Of a stretch of 64,000 bases of DNA, positions 17,821 to 27,613 are shown piece after piece. A program made the translations under genes and the position numbers. Under the pieces are notes generated by a model that made no database searches, was not told the origin of the DNA, and saw only the letters and a program-made list of their open reading frames with translations. The DNA is taken from positions 43,176 through 107,175 of the forward strand of contig JAHLWS010000087.1 of assembly GCA_019057795.1 (NCBI GenBank), given 5' to 3'. The DNA is from Promethearchaeota archaeon. GTDB taxonomy: Archaea > Asgardarchaeota > Lokiarchaeia > Sigyniarchaeales > SOKP01. Every line of letters begins with the position of its first letter. The stretch's first letter is position 1.

Positions 17821-19029
17821 TCACTTAGTTAATATCTTCAATAATTTGATAAAAATATTAGGGTTTTTTAACGAAAATTTGATTAAAAAAGTAAAAACTA
17901 AGGGATTTTTTAATAACTTGAAAATTAAATCTTTTGGGAAATCCATATCGCCATAGAGCGTTATAATATGCTCAATTTTATTTTCTTTTACTATTTTAAA
18001 GAAAACTTCGAAATCTTTATTTGTTAGTCTTTCTAAAATAAGCCTTATAAGGTAATGAAGCTTCAATTGCTTACCGATTGTTCTCAAACAAGGCGTTTCA
18101 TAATGCTTTTTAATAAATCTTTTTGAAAAATTATTCTGTTTGAAACTAAGTTTAACGCAATTTGAAGCGTGCTTCGCAGCAGTCAATAACATGACAATGC
18201 CCCCTCCTGTTGTAGCTTTAACTTGCCCTGCTGCGTCACCTAACAATAAAACATTCTTAAAAGCACTTTTATTCATAATTCCGTAAGGGATAATCCCTCC
18301 TTGCTGATCTATCTTATTGTTGATATCTATGCCTAGCTTCTTTAAATAAATATGGAAACAATCTTTTACGTTTTTAGAAGATGCTATGCCGATTCGGTAA
18401 ATATTATTACCCTCAGGTACAATCCACCCAAATAATTGTTTCCATAGAGGGTGAAAGTACATAACTGCTTCGTTTTCATGAAAATTGCCTTTAATTCTAA
18501 TTTGAGCGGCATATAGAACCTTATTCTTCACTTTCAAGCGTTTTCCTACCGAAGTTAACGGCCCGTCACACCCGATTAGCATCTTAACTCTTATCAATCT
18601 TTTAGATGTATCAATTAGCACATATCTCTGGTCATTCTCTATGCTGTATTTAAACGATCTAAACCTTTCGCCAAGATAGTAAGTGATATTCCTAGCGTTT
18701 TTATTTTTACCGTAAAATAAACGATCTAGAGCAATTCTATCGATTACATAGGGGTGTTCGTTACCAGAAAGTTTGATGAAATTTCCCGATGGGTTAACGA
18801 TTTTTGCCGTCTTAACTCGATTTAATACGATCTCTTCAGGCAGTTCTATTAATTGACTTAACTTTTGGGAAATAATTCCAGCACATTGAAACGGTAAGCC
18901 AATATCTTTGTGCTCCTCGATAACAACAATTTTTATATTCGATTTAGACAATAAATAAGTTAAATAATTTCCGCATATACTCGCACCAACAACGCATACA
19001 TCAAAATTTTCGAAATTTCTTTTTTCCAT
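17821..19029 (-). CDS. Geranylgeranyl-reductase-family FAD-dependent protein
   Basis: A 402-residue flavoprotein. The N-terminal dinucleotide fold is V-C-V-V-G-A-S-I-C-G (residues 11-20), with E38/E39 for the FAD ribose. L-P-F-Q-C49-A-G-I-I-S matches the conserved cysteine segment of archaeal geranylgeranyl reductases. The second FAD motif is L-L-L-G-D-A-A-G-Q-V-K-A-T-T-G-G-G. Family members saturate the isoprenoid chains of archaeal membrane lipids. The GxGxxG loop is atypical (G-A-S-I-C-G) and the tail is unusually basic, so it may be a side-branch member. It sits 34 bp upstream of the UROD pair on the same strand, possibly co-transcribed. Confidence 0.82.
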   Translation of the reverse strand: MEKRNFENFDVCVVGASICGNYLTYLLSKSNIKIVVIEEHKDIGLPFQCAGIISQKLSQLIELPEEIVLNRVKTAKIVNPSGNFIKLSGNEHPYVIDRIALDRLFYGKNKNARNITYYLGERFRSFKYSIENDQRYVLIDTSKRLIRVKMLIGCDGPLTSVGKRLKVKNKVLYAAQIRIKGNFHENEAVMYFHPLWKQLFGWIVPEGNNIYRIGIASSKNVKDCFHIYLKKLGIDINNKIDQQGGIIPYGIMNKSAFKNVLLLGDAAGQVKATTGGGIVMLLTAAKHASNCVKLSFKQNNFSKRFIKKHYETPCLRTIGKQLKLHYLIRLILERLTNKDFEVFFKIVKENKIEHIITLYGDMDFPKDLIFKLLKNPLVFTFLIKFSLKNPNIFIKLLKILTK

Positions 19030-19080
19030 TATAAGATGTTATGTTTACTACAAATTAGAATTTTTTGAAAAGTAATAAAA

Positions 19081-20076
19081 TCATTTATTACGATATCCTA
19101 GATCCATCATCATGCCGTATACTATGCCTAACGCAATACCGTTAAGAACGGGATTATCCTCAATTGATAAATCGGTTCTTGGGATTAACATAGGCATGAT
19201 TTGCTCCAGTACATATCTCGTTTCTGGTTTTTTACTGTATAAATTAATTATCGCTTCTCTAAATTCTTTCATAAAAGCTTCGTGCTCTAATAGCATTTTC
19301 CGAATGTTTTCTTTTCCATTAATAACTCCAAAATGACCAAAACCAGCTTTGGAGGGAAATAATTTCTTAAGATTTCTTAAAGTTGCCATATATTCTTCGT
19401 GATTATAATAAGTAGGCATAGATGTTGGCATAGTTATTAATTCTGAAGTGTGGTAAATTGCACCAACGCTTTCTCCAAGTTGTATAAAGTCAATTAAATT
19501 ATCCTTAATAAATATAGGACATTGGTGGTCTGGAGTGTGTCCTGGAGTTTTTAAAATACCCAATTTAACTTCTGAACCATTAATCGTAAAAGAATCGATA
19601 AAATCAAGTTTGTCTGCTTCTGAATTGAATTTTGTGCTAGGTTCTACTATTTGAAATGCACTTTCCTCAATAGGTTTCATCGAACCTATTAAATTTCCAT
19701 AAGTTCGCTTTCCGCGAGCCAAATGCTCTTCGTAATTGTTAAGTAATTCTTTAGTTTTTTGGTTTGTAAGGATTTTAACTTCGGGGTTGTAATCCTTTAA
19801 TATCTCGTAAAGCTGCCATAGCCCACCGTTATGATCAAAATGGTGATGAGTTGTAGTGAGGTATTTAAACGAAGATAAGTCTATTTTCAGCTTTTTTAAA
19901 AATTTAATTAATTTCTTCGTATCTAATGACGACCCGCAATCGATTAAAACAGAACAATTGTCAAATTGCCCGACGAAAATAGAAAGCATTCGAGGCGTTC
20001 CGTAAGCTTTTACATCTATATGATATAAATACTCGTTAATCTTCCCAGTTTCAATGGTGATTAAGTCTTGTACCAT
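19081..20076 (-). CDS. Metallo-beta-lactamase-fold hydrolase
   Basis: The core motif T-H-H-H-F-D-H-N-G-G provides the H-x-H-x-D-H zinc ligands. The third-ligand motif is T-P-G-H-T-P-D-H, and a late G-H-F-G-V supplies a further His. This is the glyoxalase-II/lactonase-like group that cleaves thioesters, esters or lactones. The ATG at 20076 (331 residues, M-V-Q-D-L-I-T-I-E-T-G) starts directly at the first strand of the fold. A TTG at 20154 would add 26 basic, hydrophobic residues and is less likely. It lies in the same minus-strand run as the GGR-family and UROD genes, 52 bp upstream of the former. Confidence 0.85.
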   Translation of the reverse strand: MVQDLITIETGKINEYLYHIDVKAYGTPRMLSIFVGQFDNCSVLIDCGSSLDTKKLIKFLKKLKIDLSSFKYLTTTHHHFDHNGGLWQLYEILKDYNPEVKILTNQKTKELLNNYEEHLARGKRTYGNLIGSMKPIEESAFQIVEPSTKFNSEADKLDFIDSFTINGSEVKLGILKTPGHTPDHQCPIFIKDNLIDFIQLGESVGAIYHTSELITMPTSMPTYYNHEEYMATLRNLKKLFPSKAGFGHFGVINGKENIRKMLLEHEAFMKEFREAIINLYSKKPETRYVLEQIMPMLIPRTDLSIEDNPVLNGIALGIVYGMMMDLGYRNK

Positions 20077-20190
20077 AAAAATAATAAGAAAAAATCGAAT
20101 AAGAAGTATTTTATTTCTCGTTTGTAATTTAAATTTGGAAGAACGAGGAATCAAACCAAATGAGAATCTAAAAAGAATAGCGAAAATATA

Positions 20191-20397
20191 TTATTCTGTA
20201 CAAAGTATCTGTCTGAAATAGGAGTAGATAGCAGTTGCGTTGAGGTTACTTCTTAACGACGACATATCAATTCTTCCATCAGAAGGAATAAACCTCACAT
20301 TGAATAATCCTATCTTATCAGACATGTAAGTATTAGCATATGAGTGTTTTGTTGATGTGCCTATTTCTGTTGCTAAAACATATGTTAAGTCGAACAA
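20191..20397 (-). pseudogene. Short orphan frame, possible gene remnant
   Basis: A 68-codon frame (M-F-D-L-T-Y-V-L-A-T-E-I-G; I-Y-S-Y-F-R-Q-I) without a recognisable family or ribosome site. It fills the gap between the beta-lactamase-fold and nitronate-monooxygenase genes and its composition is protein-like. It could be the remnant of a longer gene or a chance frame. Confidence 0.25.
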
Positions 20398-20455
20398 GTT
20401 CAGATAAGTCCTAAAAAAAAGACTACAATTCTAGTGCTTGTTCTATATAAGATGG

Positions 20456-21481
20456 TTATATAGTATTAAAAGCATTTTTTAAACTTTTTTCTGCATCATA
20501 TATGATAGTATCAATTATCTCCTTTACAGTTTTCACGCGATCAATCAATCCGATACTTTGTCCTAAATAAACAATACCCTCCTGAACATTTCCTTCATAG
20601 GTCATTTCTAGTTCAGCTAGTTCTTTTTCAACTTTGGAAGTTGAAGTTTCTCCAGCTTGTTTTTCCTCTTTACTTTCAATTAAACCATGCGTTTCAGCAC
20701 CTATGTTCTTCCATACTCTTGCAGGACCAAAAATCCCAGTTTTTAGTTCCGTATCAGATGCACTAGAATTAACAACAATTTGTTTGTAATTATCATGGAA
20801 TTCACATTCTTTTGATGCGATAAATCTTGAACCCATCGCAATAGCACCAGCGCCCATAGATAAGGCAGAAGCTAATCCATCACCTGTAGCATAGCCTCCA
20901 CAAGCAATTACAGGAACTTCTGGTAGCTTTTTTCTTATTTCTTGTAAAAGTACTAATGTGGTTATTTTATCGTAAGATTGGTGACCTCCCCCTTCGATTC
21001 CAGTTGCAACAATTCCATCAATTCCACTATTCATTAATTTTTTAGCTAAATATATTGAAGGGGCAACATGGAAATGCTTAATTTTTGAACCAGTTTCTTT
21101 CAATTTTTCAAAATGTTTGTTATAAATCAGTTTAGGTGAGCCAGCACTCGTAAGCAAATAAACGCATTGCTCTCTTATTCTCTGGTTATCCATAATAAAT
21201 CTTGGTAATTGCCTACAAAGTTTTATGGCATCAGGTTGTAATCGGGCTGTTCTGATGTTAAAACCAAAAGGCTTATCAGTGTGCTCAACAACATATTCCA
21301 TGCTTTTCTTCATTTCATTTAAAGATACAGTTCCGTGCAAAGTAACATGGCTTAATACACCTAACCCTCCCGCCTCAGACACCGCTACTGTTAATTTTGT
21401 TGTATAAAACGGACCCATTGGCGCGCTTAAAATTGGATGTTTGATTCCAAGCATCTTGGTAATATCAGTTTCAATAAACAT
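20456..21481 (-). CDS. Nitronate monooxygenase / 2-nitropropane-dioxygenase-family FMN protein
   Basis: A 341-residue FMN TIM barrel. It starts I-T-K-M-L-G-I-K-H-P-I-L-S-A-P-M-G with E-A-G-G-L-G-V-L, the family opening. Phosphate-binding motifs are A-C-G-G-Y-A-T-G-D-G and A-L-S-M-G-A-G-A-I-A-M-G-S-R-F, with E-G-G-G-H-Q in the middle. Members oxidise nitronates, or act as FMN reductases or enoyl reductases of fatty-acid-like substrates. Given the other acyl-CoA enzymes in this genome a lipid role is possible, but unproven. A GTGAT ribosome site precedes the ATG. Confidence 0.88.
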   Translation of the reverse strand: MFIETDITKMLGIKHPILSAPMGPFYTTKLTVAVSEAGGLGVLSHVTLHGTVSLNEMKKSMEYVVEHTDKPFGFNIRTARLQPDAIKLCRQLPRFIMDNQRIREQCVYLLTSAGSPKLIYNKHFEKLKETGSKIKHFHVAPSIYLAKKLMNSGIDGIVATGIEGGGHQSYDKITTLVLLQEIRKKLPEVPVIACGGYATGDGLASALSMGAGAIAMGSRFIASKECEFHDNYKQIVVNSSASDTELKTGIFGPARVWKNIGAETHGLIESKEEKQAGETSTSKVEKELAELEMTYEGNVQEGIVYLGQSIGLIDRVKTVKEIIDTIIYDAEKSLKNAFNTI

Positions 21482-22018
21482 TTAAAATCACTTTCTTTTT
21501 TATTAAATTTTGTAGTAAATTTATTCAATATATATTTATATAAATAGGAAGTTATTCAAAGTTTTTATATAAACCTTTTTCGAAGCTTTGGATTATTAAA
21601 GATATTATTACAAAAATATACCTTTCTTATTAAAGCACTAAAATGAGGATTATCAAAAGTTTATAAAAAAATTACCTCATTGATTACTCTATTCAATTGA
21701 CTCAAAATTAAAATATATATCTAATCATTTACAAAATAAGAAATAATAGTCATATTGAACTCAAATGATATCTTAGAAGAATGTAGTAGTGGTAATATAA
21801 TTACAGATAAATATTTCATCTCAAAAATTCTGATTAATTGTTATAGATATGTTATATTGAACATTCTATTTTGTTTTTAGACATGTTTTTCTACTTATAC
21901 GCGAGATCATAACTTTGATGAGATTAAACACTCTGCTGTTAATGTTATGGACTTATCTACCTTAAAAAGAAGTATTTGATTTGAAATAAAATAAATTAAA
22001 AAGGTTTTAAAAAATTGA
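21482..22018. other. 537-bp intergenic region, no supported gene
   Basis: Very A/T-rich. It must hold the promoter of the minus-strand monooxygenase gene at its left end and the terminator of the TrmB/PLD-like gene at its right end. On the plus strand near 21880-21980 there is a 30-odd codon stop-bounded stretch (F-D-E-I-K-H-S-A-V-N-V-M-D-L-S) without a start; it looks like a decayed fragment at most. No tRNA, repeat or hairpin stood out. Confidence 0.5.
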
Positions 22019-24274
22019 TTAAATATTTAATTTTTGGCGCCAAAAATTCATTTTCATTCTGAGGTCTTCTTTCTCCGGTTGACTAAGTACATATGTTTTA
22101 TTCCTTAGAGTTGTGCTGGTATTATGAATGTTCTTTAACACGCTGTTATATCCAGATTCTTTAATATATTCGCTTTGAAACTTTTCAAGAGCCGAAGAGA
22201 GTTCAATGCCCGTCAAAGAGTCAACATTATCAAAGATTAAGTCAAATTGTTTTGTCAACAAAGATTTTTCCCCGGATGGCGTTGTTTTTAGAACAGGCAC
22301 CTCTTTTTCAGGTGGAGCAATTACTTTTGGTATCTGAACTATTGGTTTTAATTTTACGTGTTCTTTTAGTGGTTCTTCAGCGATCTTAACGGGTTCTTGA
22401 GCTAATTTCGGTGGTGGAGTTTCTTGTATAATTGATGACTTAATAGCATGCATAACTTCCTTTCTTGCGCCCATCCAGGATTCCTCTAGAATAGGGACAA
22501 AAATTTTGATATGTTCTTCTATAATACTTCCTATTCCAGCAATCTCAGTTATAGACTCCCCTCTCACTTCTGCTTTTGAAAGCACGCATACGATTACTTC
22601 TTCGTAATCTCGATTTATACCCCATAAATTTTGTAAAGCGCGATGTCTATAATCCACATTATCCATTTTATCCATCTTTTGGATTACAGCTACGTGTTCG
22701 GGATTATCGAAATCTATATTTGCAGCTATTCTGAAATTTATCCTTGAAGGTCGCTCCATTATTGCGTTAATATCTATATCGCTGATTTGAGGGACAACGA
22801 GTAATACTCTCATTTTTGCTTTTGAAATTTCGTCGCTAATGTGTGCCTTAGCGGCTTCAGGGGAGCGAATGAACCAAATATCTTTCATTGTAATTGATCT
22901 CCCGGTTTTCGCTTGCTCCCAGAATTCACTTGTGACTTTTTCGGATCTTTCGAGTTTATTCAATATATCATCAAGCGTATTATCTAAAGTTGCGACAATT
23001 TGTTCGTAAAAAACATCTTTTAAATTGCCAAGCGATTGAAACGTCGTACCAGAGATTCCTTCTATTTTTTCTTCAGCCATTTTTATTGCTCTATTAAAAT
23101 TTTCAGTAATATCCCCGTATATCTTCTCTTTATCTTCTTCTACCTTTGAGGTAAGACCATCAATATTTTCAAGGGTACTTTTTAATGATTCTTTCAATTT
23201 TGATATTAATTCAGAATCAACGCCTTGAGTCACTTTTTTAAGCTCGTCAGAGAATGCGACTTGGCTTACGGATAGTTGCACATTGATATTATCAGAGATT
23301 TCTTTTAATTTTGCGTTTACAACCTTATCAATCACTTGTTCAACAGCTTCGGAAATTACCCCAAGACGTAACTTCTGCAGATTTTGAGAGACAGTTGATT
23401 TAATGTTCTCAAATTCGTTCTTCAAATCGCTAACCTGTCCTTTAATGATTTGAGATGTCTTTGTGTTAATATCATCAAATCTTTTTTTAAGATCGGCGAT
23501 TTGAGGTGATTCCATAACCGAATCAGCGTATCCTTCGAGGTTTGAGATTTCATCTGAGATCCCTCTAATTTGATCCATTACTACTAATGTGTCGTCAAAC
23601 TCTTTCTTCTGCGATTTAATCTGTGTTAGCATATTTTCTTTTAATTCGTTCATTAACTCAGTAGGTATGGGCTTTCTTTCAACTTTAACTTCAACCTTTC
23701 CAGACTCTGATTCTAACTGTGCAAATGATTTTTCTAGTTGGGTAGGTATGTTGACTTTAATATCTGAGATATATTTGTGAAATTTTTTTAACTGGCTAAC
23801 TAAGGCTGCGTATGGAGGTAGAGCGCTATAATGCGGTTTTGCTCCAATGATTTCCTTAAAAAGTCCTTTTTTAACAAATTTAGTCGCCATCTCTTGGCAT
23901 TCAGCTTTAGGTTTTCCCGTTAAAATTGCCATTTCGCCGATGCTAACGGCTTCACGACCCGTGATTCTGAAATACAGTTCAATCTCGTCGTCAGAGAGAT
24001 CAATTTCGCTCAAAACTTGTTTTGTAAGTTCTTTTGAATAGGAAACTTCGTCTTTTTTGAGTATTTCCTTTATTTCAAAATTCTCGACTTCTAAATATTG
24101 ATTAAAATAAACAATTAAATTATGTTCAGGGGATCCGTGTAGAATTTCTTTTTTAATCGGAAATTTTAAAACATCTTGGTATTCCTTCTTGGTTATTTTA
24201 AAAGGTATTTCTTTCAAACATAATTTACAGGTATATGGTATCTCTACTTCTTCCTTTTCTTTAAATAAATACAA
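22019..24274 (-). CDS. TrmB/PLD-like regulator with long central coiled coil
   Basis: A 751-residue protein. Residues 14-20 hold a C-x-x-C pair (Y-T-C-K-L-C). A winged helix at about 95-150 (V-S-I-G-E-M-A-I-L-T-G-K-P-K-A-E-C) resembles TrmB DNA-binding domains. Residues about 200-470 are heptad-rich coiled coil. Residues about 480-640 look like the TrmB/PLD-like sensor domain (W-F-I-R-S-P-E-A-A-K; R-V-L-L-V-V-P-Q-I; I-A-A-N-I-D-F). A Pro/Lys linker and a short helical tail end the protein. The TTG start is supported by GAGGTG at 24282-24287. It is the second gene of a unit with the winged-helix protein upstream. A structural, membrane or cytoskeletal role is as likely as classical transcription control. 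Confidence 0.65.
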   Translation of the reverse strand: MYLFKEKEEVEIPYTCKLCLKEIPFKITKKEYQDVLKFPIKKEILHGSPEHNLIVYFNQYLEVENFEIKEILKKDEVSYSKELTKQVLSEIDLSDDEIELYFRITGREAVSIGEMAILTGKPKAECQEMATKFVKKGLFKEIIGAKPHYSALPPYAALVSQLKKFHKYISDIKVNIPTQLEKSFAQLESESGKVEVKVERKPIPTELMNELKENMLTQIKSQKKEFDDTLVVMDQIRGISDEISNLEGYADSVMESPQIADLKKRFDDINTKTSQIIKGQVSDLKNEFENIKSTVSQNLQKLRLGVISEAVEQVIDKVVNAKLKEISDNINVQLSVSQVAFSDELKKVTQGVDSELISKLKESLKSTLENIDGLTSKVEEDKEKIYGDITENFNRAIKMAEEKIEGISGTTFQSLGNLKDVFYEQIVATLDNTLDDILNKLERSEKVTSEFWEQAKTGRSITMKDIWFIRSPEAAKAHISDEISKAKMRVLLVVPQISDIDINAIMERPSRINFRIAANIDFDNPEHVAVIQKMDKMDNVDYRHRALQNLWGINRDYEEVIVCVLSKAEVRGESITEIAGIGSIIEEHIKIFVPILEESWMGARKEVMHAIKSSIIQETPPPKLAQEPVKIAEEPLKEHVKLKPIVQIPKVIAPPEKEVPVLKTTPSGEKSLLTKQFDLIFDNVDSLTGIELSSALEKFQSEYIKESGYNSVLKNIHNTSTTLRNKTYVLSQPEKEDLRMKMNFWRQKLNI

Positions 24275-24281
24275 TTCTTTA

Positions 24282-24287
24282 CACCTC
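24282..24287 (-). promoter_or_regulatory. Shine-Dalgarno deciding a TTG start
   Basis: GAGGTG on the minus strand, seven bases before the TTG at 24272-24274. No ATG is available near this position in frame, so this site supports TTG as the start of the 751-residue protein. Confidence 0.6.
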
Positions 24288-24308
24288 TCGTTCTAGTTAA
24301 TTGGTGAT

Positions 24309-25565
24309 TTAAAAAGTAACTTTTTCTGGAAAGGATATTTCCAATAAGTTTAAGGCTTTTTTAGCGATTTCATAAGTAATTTTTCCATCCGTTTCCTCCT
24401 TTCTATAAGCTTCTCTGATTTTTGGTAGTAAATATTCTGGAAAAATTGTTAGTGGTTTAATGTCCGTAAGCAAACAAATCCAACTTCTTTTATTTTCGTC
24501 TTTAATTTCAGTAATCACGTTTAATTTCTTTAAATTATCAAGCAAAATTTCCGTGACGGCGAACTCTGAAAAGATTTTTGGTATTTTATCTAGTGGATAA
24601 TGGTTCGAACGCATTAAGACGAAGAAATCATAAACATCAGGGTTAAGTAATATTGAAGCCAGTTTTTTGGTATTTTCAAAAGGTTCTGCATAGGGATCGT
24701 AATTTGTGAAATAGTCTGTAGATTTTTGCCTAAATAAAGGTAATAATTCGTTGTTTGTGTCCTTAAAATGCTTTAAGAGATTTTCGTTGGGAACACGGGC
24801 TAAAATTAAATCTTTGAGTAAAAATAGATACTCTCCTTGATTTGTTATCACTCCAGTCTTTTTATCTTTCTCACCTTTTACCCAATCACGCCTTGCTAAG
24901 TTCAATTCTATAAAGGGTCTAAGTAAAATATCAATATTAGCTGTAGGTTTCATTTTTTCAACTATTTTTTTCATTTCGTTTTTTGAAATGGGTTGTTCTC
25001 TTAAAGTTTCTAAGATTTTTAACCGTTCATCGCTATTATAGATTAGAGCTACTTTTTGAAGTTTGTCTAATTGACTTAAACGCTCAATTTGAAATATGGT
25101 ATACTTTAATTCGTTCATTAAACGGACGTTTACGTTGGAAACTAAATCCAATTGCCTCGTATTTACAGCTTTAGTTAATTTTTCAAAAATAGTGTCTAAT
25201 CTTTTTGCCATTTCTTTAATTAAATCCTCAAACAATTCTATTTCGTCGTCTAATTCAAATATAGACATCGCAAGATATTGAGTTCCATCGGCTAACTGCT
25301 TGAAATACGACAAAACTTGATATGGCGTTTCTTTTAAGCGGCCAGTATAGAAATTACTGAATCCGTATTTCATGCCAATAATACCCGTTGTGTGTTGATA
25401 GAACGTGGCAAATATATCGTTCTCTATGATCAGTTCTGAAAAGTCGTCTTCTTTAAATTTTTTATTCTTAAACACTAATTGAATTGGGCTAAATTCGGGA
25501 TCTATCTCCCCTGTAGTTTCATTCTGATTCAATTTAAATTGAAATGTACAAATCGATTGTATCAA
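24309..25565 (-). CDS. Probable longin-like / winged-helix protein, unknown function
   Basis: A 418-residue protein. Residues 1-135 alternate strands and helices and end in a long helix (L-A-M-S-I-F-E-L-D-D-E-I-E-L-F), a pattern like the longin-like domains elsewhere in this window; I rate that as possible, not sure. Residues about 150-230 look like a winged helix (A-L-I-Y-N-S-D-E-R-L-K-I-L-E-T-L; I-S-K-N-E-M-K-K-I-V). A second winged helix is likely near 320-370. The start is TTG at 25565, preceded by AGAGG. It lies 34 bp upstream of the TrmB/PLD-like gene and is surely co-transcribed, so the two products probably act together. Confidence 0.55.
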   Translation of the reverse strand: MIQSICTFQFKLNQNETTGEIDPEFSPIQLVFKNKKFKEDDFSELIIENDIFATFYQHTTGIIGMKYGFSNFYTGRLKETPYQVLSYFKQLADGTQYLAMSIFELDDEIELFEDLIKEMAKRLDTIFEKLTKAVNTRQLDLVSNVNVRLMNELKYTIFQIERLSQLDKLQKVALIYNSDERLKILETLREQPISKNEMKKIVEKMKPTANIDILLRPFIELNLARRDWVKGEKDKKTGVITNQGEYLFLLKDLILARVPNENLLKHFKDTNNELLPLFRQKSTDYFTNYDPYAEPFENTKKLASILLNPDVYDFFVLMRSNHYPLDKIPKIFSEFAVTEILLDNLKKLNVITEIKDENKRSWICLLTDIKPLTIFPEYLLPKIREAYRKEETDGKITYEIAKKALNLLEISFPEKVTF

Positions 25566-25791
25566 TTTGGTTTGCCTCTAATTTTTTATAAGTAAATTAA
25601 TTAAATTAAAATATATATAATTATGTCTTAAGTAATTTATTAACTTAAATTTAATCAATTAAAATATTTAAAATTCGTTATATTGACAAAAAAAGAGGGT
25701 AATTTTTTATACGATAATTTTTTTAATACTTAAATAGGGAAAATTAGAAATATAACGAATTTAACATTATAAATTAGTAAAGAATTAATTT

Positions 25792-25796
25792 GGTGA
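25792..25796 (+). promoter_or_regulatory. Shine-Dalgarno for a TTG start
   Basis: GGTGA six bases before the TTG at 25803-25805. It supports TTG as the start of the first surface protein, whose next residues are a basic patch and signal/anchor helix. Confidence 0.5.
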
Positions 25797-25802
25797 TAAA
25801 AT

Positions 25803-27437
25803 TTGCTATTAAGGTTTAAAATAAAGAAAAGATTTGGAGTAATACTTCTAATTATAACGATTATTATTTTTAATGCGCTACCCCTTTTATTACCTATCAA
25901 TTTTACAAGTAATAATGAGCAGTTAATAATTAAACCCTCGGGTGAAACTTATTATACAGATGTTCTTTGGCTTGATAATCCGACATTCGAAGATCCGATT
26001 GAACCTATTTGGTTTCCCGATATTGAGGGAGATGAGTCAGATGTTGATACTAGTACAAGTCTAAATCAAGCAAATCTACAAATTTTAGGAGAAGAATATA
26101 CATTTGAAGTAATAGCAGATCCACCAGATGGTAATTGGACTGCTGTTAATAATCCAAGTTTTCCTAGATTCCCAGATAATCATTTTACTGATTCAGTCGG
26201 ATTAAATGTGTATCATTATTGGGATGAAGACGAAGATCAAACCCATAATACACCCAGTGTACATTGGAAAAGGAATTTTACAATGCCGGTAAATATGGCT
26301 GATTATATAATTACTTCTGCTTCAATTCAATCAACATTTAATGCAACAGTTACTGTGGGGCCTCATAGTGGAGGGGGTATAGATTGTCCTGGTGATACAC
26401 TACCCCAATCTTCGACATTTGATTATGCTAGATTTTATGTTTTAGTATCTGATCCTAATAATACGTATGAATATGAGATTGCTTATAACCAAACTGTTGA
26501 TCTAGGTCAAGATTCTCCAGAAATATCTAATTATAGCGATACGCGAATGGTAAATATTCCAGAAGACGTTTTAATTGCATTCTTAACATCTATTTTTAAA
26601 GAAAATAATTTTAATTTCACTATTACATTAGGAATCGACATTTATTGTGAAGATAATGAACCAGGTGTTGATGAAGACAGGTGGGATTCATTAATCATTA
26701 GATCATTGGATTTTAAATTTACTTACAGAAAGAAAATAGACCAATTTACTTCAGTATCTTGGAACCAAGAAGGTGCCGCAATTAGTGGAAGTAACAAGTT
26801 AATTACCGGAGCGACCCTTCTATTCAAATATAAAATTGATCAAGATTGGACTAGTTCTTCTCCTAATTCTGAAATAAGAGTTTTAATTAATAATAATCTA
26901 CATTCAGAAACTATAAAATTAAGTAAAGTTACAAATACTTTTCAAGAGGCAAAAACCGGAGGTTATGATGTAACTTTCTTAATTTTAAAAGATGTCAATA
27001 TAAGCCTTTCAATTCAAATATATTTAGCAGATGAGTTTGGTTTAGAAAAAGTAATAACTGTTTCGATCACAGATGTTTACCTTTATATATCTTATATTGT
27101 AACTTTTCCGGATATTTTTTCAGAACCTTGGATATTTGCGGGATTATTTATTATTGCAATAATCGGTGCCTCACTTTTAGCAGCTTATCTTATTGCATAT
27201 CAAACATACTTAAAATATCCTGTCCCGGTTAGAAAAGTTAGGAAATATAGAAAAACATTAACTAAAGAAAAAGATCCTGGAGTACACATAATTAAACGCA
27301 AGAGTTCATTTAAAAAAATCTTTCGAAACGAATTAGATAAAACATCTAAATTTTTAAAAGGCGCCCCTCTCGATGGCAAAATAATAAGAGAGAAATTAAT
27401 AGGGAATCAACAAACGGGAAGCAATTCAGAAAAATAA
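25803..27437 (+). CDS. Single-pass surface protein with conserved basic cytoplasmic tail, short form
   Basis: A 544-residue secreted protein. Residues 1-33 form a basic start and hydrophobic signal/anchor. The ectodomain (about 35-435) is rich in Asn, Asp, Thr and Tyr, with many N-x-S/T sequons, and looks beta-sheet. Residues about 440-470 are a membrane helix. The tail begins Y-L-K-Y-P-V-P-V-R-K-V-R-K-Y-R-K-T-L and continues to L-D-K-T-S-K-F-L-K-G-A-P. That tail is shared, almost residue for residue, with the two large proteins that follow and more loosely with a fourth at 59887. It is probably an archaeal surface or adhesion protein whose tail meets a cytoplasmic partner. The ectodomain family is not recognised. 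Confidence 0.7.
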   Translation: MLLRFKIKKRFGVILLIITIIIFNALPLLLPINFTSNNEQLIIKPSGETYYTDVLWLDNPTFEDPIEPIWFPDIEGDESDVDTSTSLNQANLQILGEEYTFEVIADPPDGNWTAVNNPSFPRFPDNHFTDSVGLNVYHYWDEDEDQTHNTPSVHWKRNFTMPVNMADYIITSASIQSTFNATVTVGPHSGGGIDCPGDTLPQSSTFDYARFYVLVSDPNNTYEYEIAYNQTVDLGQDSPEISNYSDTRMVNIPEDVLIAFLTSIFKENNFNFTITLGIDIYCEDNEPGVDEDRWDSLIIRSLDFKFTYRKKIDQFTSVSWNQEGAAISGSNKLITGATLLFKYKIDQDWTSSSPNSEIRVLINNNLHSETIKLSKVTNTFQEAKTGGYDVTFLILKDVNISLSIQIYLADEFGLEKVITVSITDVYLYISYIVTFPDIFSEPWIFAGLFIIAIIGASLLAAYLIAYQTYLKYPVPVRKVRKYRKTLTKEKDPGVHIIKRKSSFKKIFRNELDKTSKFLKGAPLDGKIIREKLIGNQQTGSNSEK

Positions 27438-27613
27438 AAAATGATTTTTTTCAAAATGTTATCTTTTATTATCAAATCTTTTTAATTCATAATATTTGGT
27501 CAAACCCATTCTCATCAAATTAATTTAAAAGCATAATTTTACTAATTATTAATATTGACATCTTATATTAAGAATTTATAATCATTCTTATAATTACAAA
27601 AGGTATAAAGAAT

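Noticed and set aside
21482..22018. Non-coding RNA in the longest intergenic gap
   Set aside because: No stable stem or conserved box could be identified by eye; A/T content is that of other spacers.
24601..24620. GGTTCGAA-like T-loop that could be a tRNA
   Set aside because: It lies inside the coding sequence of the winged-helix protein and no acceptor or anticodon stem could be drawn. Similar matches near 16866 are also coding.
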